Shown one piece after another: positions 49,997-60,024 of a stretch of DNA of 64,000 bases (position 1 is its first letter; every line of letters begins with the position of its first letter). The DNA comes from Chrysoperla carnea. Taxonomy: Eukaryota; Arthropoda; Insecta; Neuroptera; Chrysopidae. Made by a program: the position numbers and the translations under genes. The notes below the pieces were generated by a model. The model searched no databases. It was not told the origin of the DNA and saw only the letters and a list, made by a program, of their open reading frames with translations. The stretch is from contig NC_058337.1 in assembly GCF_905475395.1 (NCBI RefSeq), positions 86,918,368 to 86,982,367 of the forward strand, read 5' to 3'.

Positions 49997-52900
49997 TTAA
50001 TTAACCAAGGGACCAAGTACTTCTCTTCTGTTAGTTACTGCACGTGATCCTGGATTATTATCCGAAACTCTTTGAAGCTGTGTTGCTGATTTTGATTTGA
50101 GTAATGAAACATTAGCGTTTTCTTTGTTTGATAACTGAAATAATAAAAAAAAAAAACAATCTATTTTAAAAATTTATTGAATCGCATCAAAATTTTGAAA
50201 AACTATGTTTAAATATCAAACAATCTAATGAATTCAACATTTCAAGAATTCTCAGAGAATTACAGGAAAAATATTCATTCAACTGGAGTGATGAATGAAA
50301 TAATTCAGAAACAGAAACACGAATTGGATGAAATGATGTAGAAAATTAATTCGATGAAATAATTAAATGAAAATCTTGAAAAACAAACAGTTCATGTATA
50401 TGAAACATCTGAAAACATGAATCAACTTTAAGAAAATAGTTGCTGCGATTAATTTTAAACATGTTTAGTCATTCTCGGTCTTACCCTGGTGAACAAAAAT
50501 TTGAAGAAAGTATAAGTCTTAAGAATTCTGAATAACTCTGAATTTCTCAACGTTTTTGGACTGTCTAATTCAAAGTTATCCAGACTTATTAAGTCTGATT
50601 TAGACAGTCCAAAAACATTAAAAAATTCAGAGTTCCTAAGACTTTTTAAGACTTATTCTTTCTTCAAATATTTTTTCCACCAGAATAGATCTTTAGGCCT
50701 TGGTGTTTGCCAGACATCAACGTACTCGTATTATGCCATTGACACATCTCTAGAAATACTTGCGACGAAAGATAGGGGGCAAACAAAACTAAACAGGATT
50801 GACATTCAGTAATAATATTAGTTAACTTACCCTGTGACTACTGGGTGGATTGGGTGTAGCAAAATCTGCTTTACACCTCTCTTCTCTTGTGTTACATAAA
50901 TCATTTGTAGACGATGCTTTAACCAATCCGACAGTTTCAACAGACCCCAAACAATTCAAATCCTCTTCGGCGGAGATATTTGAGTTAGATTCAGCAATTC
51001 CATTCACAAGCGCATCACTTGACTGCAAATTATCAGCTAAACGTCGTCTTCTAAAGCGTTCCAAAATCACTTGCCGTGGTGCTGTAGCTGCTAAGTATCT
51101 TGGATATGGTATAAAATCTTTACGGATCGGTGTATTTCCCGTTGGTTTTGTACCGTCAAAAATAATATCTTCTGTTAAAAATCGTTCAACTTCAATTCTA
51201 CGATCATTCACATCGGAACAAATTTTTTGCTCAAAGTTTACATTTTCTTCTTTTAAATTGCTCATATTTGAATCGCATGATAATTTCACTTGTTCATGAT
51301 AATTTTCGAACGTGATTTGTAAATTGTTTGAATTCGTTTTTAAATTTGATAGATTTTCATCGATTTTAATTGTTAAATTTTTCATGAGTTCATGTTTTTC
51401 AATATTGCGTTTTGATTTATCGATAATTTTTGTATGCGCTGTTTGAATATTTGAATCGAAAACTTTTCTTAGTTCGTCAATTTCAGCTGTCAGATGTTCT
51501 TGAAGCTCTTTACAATTATCATGTAAACCACATTCTTTTAGAACTAGATCATCCGATACCCTTACAATATGCATTTCATTTAATTTTAATCGTTCATTTG
51601 AATCAAAAATCGCTTGTTTTCCAATATTTTTCACATCGTCGCAACCATTTTCATAAAGTCGAATCATATTTTCAGATGTTTCATGTACATTAGCTGTTTG
51701 TTTTTCAAGATTTTCATTAAATTCTTTCATCGAATTGATTTTCTGCATCATTTCATCCAATTCGTGTTTCTGTTTCTGAATGATTTCATTCATCACTGCA
51801 GTTGAATGAATATTTTTCCCATAAAGCTCTGAGAATTTCTCAAATGTTGACTTCATAGATTGCTCGATATTTAAACATAATTTATCAAAATTTTGATGCG
51901 ATTCAATGAATTTCAAAATTAATTGTTGTTGATTATCACGAATTTGTTCAACATTTTTATCAGATTTTGCGATTGATGTTTCTAATAAAGGAAGAATTTT
52001 CGTGTTTAACAATTCGTTTACAATTGAAAAACTATGAGTAAATTTATCCTGAACAATCTTTTTCAGCTCATCGGAGCACCTTTCATCCATTTCAATATTT
52101 CCGTTTAACGTTTCACGTAAATCGTTTTGTAATTTCGTTCCGAGTGAAAATAAATCGTTTAAAATTTGTTTAATAGCAATCATTTCGAATTTATTAGAGT
52201 TGATGTGTTCAACGTTCTGTGAGACATGAGTCTCGATAAAGTTATTTTGTGTTTGAAAAAATGTTTGAATTTTTTGTTGCATTTCACACAGATTTGAATT
52301 GAAAACATTTTGGAATCGTTCTCTTTCCGTTATATTTTTCGACTCAATCATTTTCACGCGTTCCAATTTATCATGCAATTTATTTTCATCTTTTGTAACC
52401 GTTTCGACAACGTTTAAGAGTGTACGAGCCTGATCTCCTAATTTCGCTTCAGTTTCACTGTATTTTTCAACTAAATGCGCTTCCTCCTCTGAAATCGCTG
52501 TCACTTCTTTTAATTTTTTTTCGGTCTCAAGTAAGTTTACCTTAGTTTCAGTTAGCTCTAATTTAAGCTGTGTACAGATATCGTTTGCTTTTTCTAATTC
52601 ATCACTGATTGCCCGATGTTCGTTAATTTTTTCAGTTAACTCTCGTGCGTAATTTTCGATTTCGTTAACCATATGATTATAATTGTCTGGTGCTAAATAA
52701 ATTCCGTTACATGATCGACTTGCAGTTAGGTCACGTCGTAATCGTTCAATTTCCTCCGTATATTCCTGAATGAAATAAAATTCTAAATAAAGTTACAAAA
52801 TACAAGTTTTTATTACTTTTGAATTTCTTCAGAAATAAAATGGGCAATTGTTATGACAAAAATTAGTTTTCAATGCAAATATTATCAAATCAAAATTTGA

Positions 52901-55567
52901 AATTTCAAGTTCTAAATTTTCTATATTAAAATACAAGTTCCGAACTTGTAATTTAAGTTGGTTTTTAAGATGATTTATTATTTAATAAATATTATAATTT
53001 TTCTTGGGTACTTGGACAATTAAAATAATTTAGATGTTTATTTCAGTAATTGAAGAACAAAACTCATTACATTTAATTCAAATTTAAGAAAAGAAAATAA
53101 AAAATATCGAGCTAAATTTTTGAAGTTGGAAATAAAGGCCAACGAAACGTTGCAAAATTTTAAACGTAACACCTAGATTATTTTAATTGTTCAAGCACCC
53201 AAGAAAAATTATAATATTTATTGTTTACAGCATGGATGAAACTCAAAATATGAATTTATTATTTAAATAGAGTTTAATTTTAAACCAATTTTCTTCTATT
53301 CAATTTGCCATTTTTTTCTGAAAAAAATTTAGGAATAGGGAAAAGTGAATATTCCAGTCTTACCTTAAGTAAAGCAGATTTCGTGAATTTTTGATTAATT
53401 TCTGGTCGATTTGTAATATTTTTGGCACGATGAGCATATTCAAGAGTGCTTAACGTCTCTTCTAAATTACATGTGGCTGGCGATACCGTAGCAATGATAG
53501 ACGTTTTTGTTCGCCCACCAAGAGAATCTTGTAAAAGTCGAGTTAATTTGGACTCTCGATACGGCACATGTGGAGCTCTTTCGACTAAAGCCGTAATTAC
53601 ACGCCCCAGTGTTAATAAAGATTGATTGATATTGCCAGCTTCACGAGCACGCTTGTCAACGGCTCCTGATCGACCAATGTTTTCACTGCCAGCTAAATCC
53701 ACTAAATTTAATTTTCCGGTTTTTAAAAGGTCTTCACCTTCGTTCGTACTTTCTTTGGTGTGCACAGTTATAGAAAAAACTGTGTGTGATCGACTGCAAA
53801 AAAAAAAACAACATTGGATTTTAGTCATTAGAAAGGTACTACTAACCAATCCATAAATTTGTCTTAGACCCACTTTTTGTTTAGCATTGGGGTAAATAAG
53901 GTGTTGCGGTAGTCAGGTAATAATTTGTATTTTAAGAGTTTCGGGCTAAATTATTGTTTTTTGGATACTAAGTTTTATTCAAATCGAAATCAAAATTGTT
54001 CTGTTTTTGGTGTTTTTAGAGTAATTAAGATTTAAAATTTACAAAAATCTTGTTCATTTAAAAAGAAACATATCGCAATGGTGCGATTTTTGTAATTTTC
54101 TTCTCTATGTTACTGGTGAATTATATTTCTTGATATTTTCCGATTTTGTTGGTTTGTACTTATAAATAATAAGCAGTAACGGAACTAGTACTGAGGGGGC
54201 CTTTTTCAAAATATTGATGCAAATAAAATCAAATAGATTTTATATCGACCGATTTATTAGAGATGAAATTTTATTTATAAATCATCTTTGAAATGGAGCA
54301 GGTGTTGGAGGTCCATATCATTTCTACCACAGATATGACGGTTTCTACGCCCCCGGTAATAATTAATTGAGTACTTCAGATAATTCATACCTTGATTGTG
54401 CATTCATTAACGTGCTAGCAGTTTGACGTTTCTCAGAGCCTTTTTGCAAAATCTTGTAAACCTCGTTTTTATTATGAACAATGACTTCTTCCAATCCATG
54501 AACAATGACTGATCCTTTCTTGACATTATCCTCGTAAAGTCGGATTTTAGATGAATCTTCGATTGGCGATAACAAGTCAAATAATTCTTCATTGTAGAGC
54601 TCCAAATATGAGACTCGTACCGTGTGCTCCACTTGTAACAATCTTAATTCATCGAATAGCTGACTTAAAGTACGAGGTATAATACCTGCGTCTGGATCCT
54701 AAATAAAAACGGAAAGCAAATTATAACGATCCTGATGCCCATTTATATTCAGTTTAACTTAAATTCCAGCTTTGACGATTTAAAAAAAAGGTTCCCATGT
54801 ATCCAGTTACATTTTTATCAAATATCCTATCATTTCGATCAAAATTTGGCTTGTTTCTCCGCGAATGGTAAAGATATCAAAATATACTTACATTTTGCCA
54901 TGACCCATTAGTTGTTGTTTTTTCCGAACCCCCCGCCATCGTGTAGGTTTTTCCAGTTCCAGTTTGTCCATAAGCGAATACTGTGCAGTTATAACCAGCC
55001 AATACTTCTTGTATTAATGGACTAACAACCACCGAATATAATTCAAGCTATTAAAATTAAAGATCAATTTAGAAAAATACGTTAATTTTTAAACACCAAA
55101 CATACACTGAGTTGAAGATAAATAAGTTATTATCATTGCACAAAATATTTTCAATTTGTGAAAAAGTCTTTTAATTTATAACATCGTATAATGGTCAAAT
55201 TTTTCGTAATCTAGATTCGAAATATTCAGGTAACACACAGAATGAAATAGGTATATATAATAAATATTTGAATTAAAAATAAAAATTACCTGGGTAGATT
55301 TTGGGCCAAATACACGATCAAACGTAAATTTTTTTGATATTGAATGCTGACGAACATTTACTTCCCGATTCGTCGGTATATCGATAACGTTGTGAGATCT
55401 TTGTTCCTTTTCTTGGCTGCTTAGAGGCCTATAATGTTACAAAATTGACAAAAATTAAAGAATATAAAAACAAATTGTATAGTAAAACAAATTTAAAAAA
55501 AAACTAACCGAACTCTTACGAATGATTGAATCTGTTGATTTTGTCTATTTTCTTTTTTACTATTCAT
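49997..55567 (-). CDS. Klp61F: Kinesin-5 (KIF11/Eg5, bipolar mitotic kinesin)
   Basis: Homotetrameric plus-end motor that slides antiparallel spindle microtubules. Seven exons join in phase (minus): 55509-55567, 55290-55428, 54892-55047, 54391-54698, 53364-53793, 50831-52765 and 49997-50134, giving 1054 aa, the family's normal length. The motor occupies about residues 15-350: P-loop GQTGTGKT (93-100), switch I NAQSSRSH (217-224), switch II DLAGSE (253-258), then [11 protein letters not shown] at the neck. Residues from about 365 to 890 are coiled coil, carried mostly by the single 1935-nt exon. The tail has the BimC box with the Cdk1-type site TPIRK (Thr about 909). The last exon begins LSNKENANV, which contains a KEN box, a candidate APC/C degron. 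The start gives [11 protein letters not shown], with a second KEN triplet at residues 5-7. The final intron is unusual (see the antisense copy). Confidence 0.97.
50158..50452 (+). pseudogene. Inverted partial copy of the kinesin-5 coiled-coil exon inside the gene's last intron
   Basis: The plus strand here reads as a diverged copy of the kinesin-5 coding sequence at 51,633-51,928, which lies on the minus strand. By eye the two are about 85% identical over roughly 295 bp with one small indel. Preserved peptide pieces include [28 protein letters not shown] and ETSENM. In-frame TAG (50,339-50,341) and TAA codons rule out coding. It starts 23 bp from the final acceptor and occupies much of the 696-nt intron. 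In kinesin-5 pre-mRNA it is antisense to the exon. Confidence 0.93.
50486..50692. repeat. Hairpin MITE-like palindrome in the last kinesin-5 intron
   Basis: The left arm ('ctggtgaacaaaaatttgaa', 'agtataagtcttaagaattc', 'tttttggactgtcta') pairs with the right arm ('tagacagtccaaaaac', 'aagacttattctttcttcaa', 'ttccaccag') across a short loop near 50,590. It is imperfect, with arms of about 100 bp. It sits between the antisense exon copy and the large exon. Confidence 0.82.
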
Positions 55568-57247
55568 TTTGTCTTCTTCAAATAATTAATTATTACAAAA
55601 TTTTATTATTTCAGTTCAGGTTCTTTGAGTTAAAACAAACAACAACACACATATAAATATTTTACAGTTAAAAGTTTTGATGATTAAGAAATCACAACTG
55701 TCACCTTTTTTTAAATTTATCCGTTACAACAACATTTAAAAATCAGTTTTTTGAAATATCTATTTATGTTAAAAACTTTTAATTTCAAAATAGTGCTTGT
55801 TTAGAGCACATGCTATAGAAATCCAATAATTTTAAAACTATTTGCACATTAATTATATTCGAAATGTTATTATATTATCTTAATTACTTATCGTTTAATA
55901 ATTAATTTAGGTTGAAATAGTCAAAGTCTTAACATGTACAGCCTAAATATTTTTAACTTTTTGAATAACGCTAATACTGCGCATGTATTTGTTTTCATTA
56001 AAGAGTTTTAATAAGTATAATGCAATAGGGTGAGTTCACTATGCACTCTCAACGTTTAAATTTATGTTCAGTCTTCAGCACAGATTATAATTTTTTTAAA
56101 TTAATAACTATAATCTGTGGTCTTCAGTCCTTTCACATGACGAATAAATGGTATGGAGTTGATCGAGTTTTTATTTTTTTATAACTTTTTTTATTATACT
56201 GTAGAGTTATTCGTGTGGATCTCAAGGGTCGCATCAGATCCTACTTACGGCTTGTTGCATACTGTATTGGAATTATTAAGGAATTACGATTTCATGGTGA
56301 CGCTTGACGCCAGTTTTTGGCGTAAAATTTGATCACATGGTATGATCAAAGAGTTTACATACATAGAGATCACGAGGGCCCGAAACTTGCGATATGCGTA
56401 GCGAGAGAGAAGACTGCCAGTGAGTTCCCCTGTATCCCTGTCCATTACATACAAAAAATAATACAAATATAATAGCAGGCACAAAATCTCTATGCATCAT
56501 ATAAATATGACAAGGACACAGAGGAACAAACAGGCAACTGCTCTCTTGTTCATCATATCGCACCCACTTCCAGACTAGCAGATCCCTCGCGTCCTCTATA
56601 TGTATTACCTCTATGGGTATAATTTTGATCAGAGTGCCATCTAGATAAAAAGTAGCGATAAAGCTAAAAATAATTTTGCTTTGCTTCTGCTTCAGTTAAT
56701 TAACGCTAAGATAGCATTCTGATCGAAATTATACTATGTGATCAAATTGGAAAGCTAGCGTCAAAGGACACCATGAAATCGCACCTTCACAGTTAATTTT
56801 CCGTTCTGCTCAAAGATGTGAAATTTCATAGATACATAACATAGAAAACTTTCTTGGGGCGCCTGAAATGTTCAGATCTTTTCAAATCAAACTTTTTGTA
56901 ATCAAAATAGATTCAGAAATCGGCAAAACAATGAATCATAAGCAAAAAATGCTCTGTAGTAAAAAAAAGATGAAGTTTTATTAAAGATTTACATTATTCA
57001 CAATTGAAAATGTCGATATTTCTATAACTCGAAAATAAAACTCCTCGAAAAGGTTTTACGCCATGTGATTCTTTTTTGTACATTTATTTCAAAATCTTAC
57101 TCAACTGGATAGATCCAAACCTGCCTTTGTTGAAATGTTCTTCATTTGTTCAAAAAATTGATCAAGTAGGTTTCATTATGATATATAAATAAACAATTAT
57201 TAAATATTAAAATTTTACTTTAAATTATTCGAAATAGTATTAGCAAA
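55568..57247. promoter_or_regulatory. Divergent intergenic region between kinesin-5 and the membrane-protein gene
   Basis: The region must contain both promoters, as the genes point away from each other. Specific core elements could not be assigned with confidence. A 500-bp MITE (56,286-56,783) occupies the middle. A small palindrome with 'cacagattata' and 'tataatctgtg' lies at about 56,080-56,123. Confidence 0.5.
56286..56783. mobile_element. MITE with imperfect terminal inverted repeats
   Basis: The left end 'cgatttcatggtgacgcttg' pairs with the right end '(ctagcgtcaaagga)caccatgaaatcg'. The similarity continues inward over about 50 bp ('aatttgatcacat(g/a)gtat' on both sides). The interior is relatively GC-rich and encodes no transposase; open frames of 66 and 76 codons on the minus strand are incidental. 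Confidence 0.72.
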
Positions 57248-59885
57248 ATGGCCCAACTGGCCCCGGTTCTTTTGGCCCTTATCCTAAATTTGTCAGGATT
57301 CTACATTTTTCGTAAACCTCAAGGCATAAATGGTCCTAGTGGTGGTGGAAGTGGCAGCTCGAAATCCAGTGGGAAATCAGTTGACGATTATGATAATAGT
57401 GAAGCGCCTTTAATGTCAAGTGTATTATTCGCAATAGCAGTTGTAATATTAATATTAGATACAAGATTATATCCCAAATGTTTTCGAGAATTACATTGGT
57501 TTATCGATCATTTATATCAGGTTCGCAAAGTGTTTTTTAAGAATAATCTAAAATGAAGGGTATTGTTGAAACACTCCTCGTTAGTTTTTTGAGACTTAAG
57601 ATGTATCATCGTGTTAATCAGGGTCCGTAAATAGTGCTTGGAGATAAAAATATATCTTCTGCATGATCGCTAAAGGTTACACCGCATGCCTGGGCGGTGT
57701 ATAACCTTTTTTATTAAATAATTTTGTCTAAATATTTAAAACAAAACTAAATAAATAAAAGTATGGCATTGCCAAAGATAGATAAACGTAATTATTTTGA
57801 ATACTAAATTTATTATAATCCCATCAATAGGTAGCTAATTATGAAAATACTAAGCTTAATATCAGATTTTAGGAGTCTCCTGAGTGGTACGGGCGTCACT
57901 ATCCCGCGAAACGCGTTTATTTTTAGATATCCAGAATGGTTCATTCTACTAGAAAAACTAAAGAAAACTTCTCTTCTAAATTAAATGTTCTATCTCTTAA
58001 AACTTTTGTAAAAGCAAAATTATTCTGGCTATTGTGTAAGGAATGTACAAATTTCGCTATTTTAGTCTGTTTTTCGCGATTACCTCCCTTATCGTTTACT
58101 TCTATTTAATTTTACCTATTGTCAAAGTTGTATAGATATCTCTACAAACTTTTTTAAAATCTATTAACAATATTTTTCGTTTTATTACTATTGAATCCAT
58201 CGAATACTGTGTCATCAATTCATTATTATCAATTTTCTTTTCAATTATTGATGCAATTCCTTTGTGATCCTTAATTAACGCAATAAGTCGAAAAAATATT
58301 GATTTTATAAAAAAAGTTTCAAATCAAAAAGATAACGAAAAAGCGAATATCCCTCCTTAATGATTGTCATTATCCCGGGAATCGAAAATTACTTTGCTTT
58401 CATGTACATCGATTGGTTCGTCTATACCGGCGGGTTTATTATTTGTGTCCATAGTACTGTAGATCTGATAGCCATCGTTCTTTATAATCGCCATGTTTAA
58501 TCCTTCAAAATAAAAATTCGAAATCTGTGTATTATCCTATGAAGTCTTCACTTGAACCTTTTTTCTCTAATCTAACAATCCAAAAACTAAAAATAATTTA
58601 ACTTTAAATATAATTAGCATAGGCTAGGTTAGGTTAGGTTATATTGGCTGTCCCCAAAGGACACACTTAGGCTATAGAGCCCATTGTGATACCATATGTG
58701 TTTTACCACCTTTCCGCTGATAATTTCATTTATGAGCTCCTCAATTTCAGAGACTGAGTGCACCTCCTTCATGCATATACCATGCACTACACCAGTCCAT
58801 CACAACTATTAATTAAATAAATTTTTTCGCGACCGCGGGAACCGAACTCGCTAACCTAACCATACCGCGGACGGAATACTAACGACGGAAACTAATTATT
58901 TTGTTTGTATTTTCACAGTATATTATGGCCACATTTATATTAGAATACACCTTAAATGATTTTTGGTTTCCTTTTGAAAATTGGGCCTTGTGTTTTTTAC
59001 CAAAGTCTGGTCTACTAATATGTCATTTATTTGAAAAACTGGGCCATTTTCAATGCTTAGCGCGAAGAATAGTAGAAGTTACTAGTATGCCAGAAGCTAT
59101 ATTTGCTTGGAGCTATTTTATAAGTTCAATGTTTTTAATATCAGTTCTGCATGCTACTTGTATTCTTGATTTCCGTATTCTTCTCCGGTAAGTAAACAAC
59201 ACATTATATTTTTGTTTTCAGTTGAAAATGCCTTCATAAGAATACATCTTTGAGAATATGAGGAAGGGTCATTCAAAACAATCTTATTTGCGATCTCATT
59301 CGAAAAATTTGATATAAATTAATATATTTTCGAAGTGCCAATTTCTAATAACGCTTTACAGCAAAGGAAATTAATTTTAAGGAAATATAGTGTTTCTAAA
59401 ATTAGCTTGCTCGAAATTATTCTTACAATTTTTTAGGGTGCTTACAACGAAATGCTACATATTCAAAGTTGGTTTTACATTTTCTTCGAAAAAATTAATT
59501 TGAGATTCTAATGCTAAATCCCAGAAATGGGGGAATCGCAAACCCTCCTCACTTAGGAAAATTTGTTTTACACCTTAGAAAATCGTACGCATCTTTCGTC
59601 TATTTTGAATGAAAAACTATGTTAAAAAATTATAGATGTGGACCATGTGCATTCCTCGAAGACATAATGATTAATTTTCAATTAATTAAAGAGAATATAT
59701 TATTACAAATCTGTGGCGAATGCGTGACAAAACCACCAGGATGTCCCCCTGGCTGCCCCACAAATAGAAATTCACGTATTCCTCCTGGTGTGGGTGGTGC
59801 TGCTGGAGGTATTCAAAAACGTCCAATACATAAAAATAAAAGAAATGATTCAGATACACATGCTTGTAATGAATGCTCTTACTAA
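57248..59885 (+). CDS. Unrecognised multi-pass membrane protein
   Basis: Three exons join in phase, 57248-57520, 58919-59187 and 59636-59885, for 263 aa. The first donor is weak (CAG|GTTCGC), the others ordinary. Hydrophobic segments lie near the N-terminus (LAPVLLALILNLSGFYIF, possibly a signal anchor), at about residues 58-75 (VLFAIAVVILILD), around 95-130 (less clear) and at about 150-175 (FAWSYFISSMFLISVL). A Gly/Ser-rich linker with GGGSGSSKSSGKS lies between the first two. The C-terminal tail is Cys/Pro/Gly-rich (PPGCPPGCP) and ends NECSY. I do not recognise the family and assign no function. The final exon ends only 139 bp before the TTC19 start codon. The first intron carries a reverse SINE. 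Confidence 0.85.
58622..58890 (-). mobile_element. tRNA-derived SINE, reverse copy in the membrane-protein intron
   Basis: Reverse of the 24.1-kb copy: a tail of 'aggttaggttaggtt', the body ('gagcccattgtgatac', 'tgagtgcacctccttcatgc') and the head with a degraded box B (AGTTCGGTTCC read minus). The head end lies about 30 bp upstream of the exon 2 acceptor at 58,918, so only the polypyrimidine tract separates them. Confidence 0.87.
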
Positions 59886-60017
59886 CTATATAATATAATT
59901 GTATTTCCCGCATTTTTTTCTGTAATTTGTAAATGTCTTTTTATATAACATAAATTTATTTAGTATATTATACTGTTATTTATTTTGTTAATATTGTGTA
60001 ATTTTATTTTCAATTTA

Positions 60018-60023
60018 AATAAA
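60018..60023 (+). terminator. Candidate poly(A) signal of the membrane-protein gene
   Basis: The AATAAA nearest downstream of the stop codon at 59,885. It ends one base before the TTC19 ATG at 60,025. Confidence 0.35.
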
Positions 60024-60024
60024 A

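Noticed and set aside
50850-51299. 149-codon plus-strand open frame
   Set aside because: It is the opposite strand of the kinesin-5 tail coding exon.
56284-56563. Two overlapping minus-strand frames of 66 and 76 codons
   Set aside because: They lie within a TIR-bounded MITE and do not resemble a transposase.
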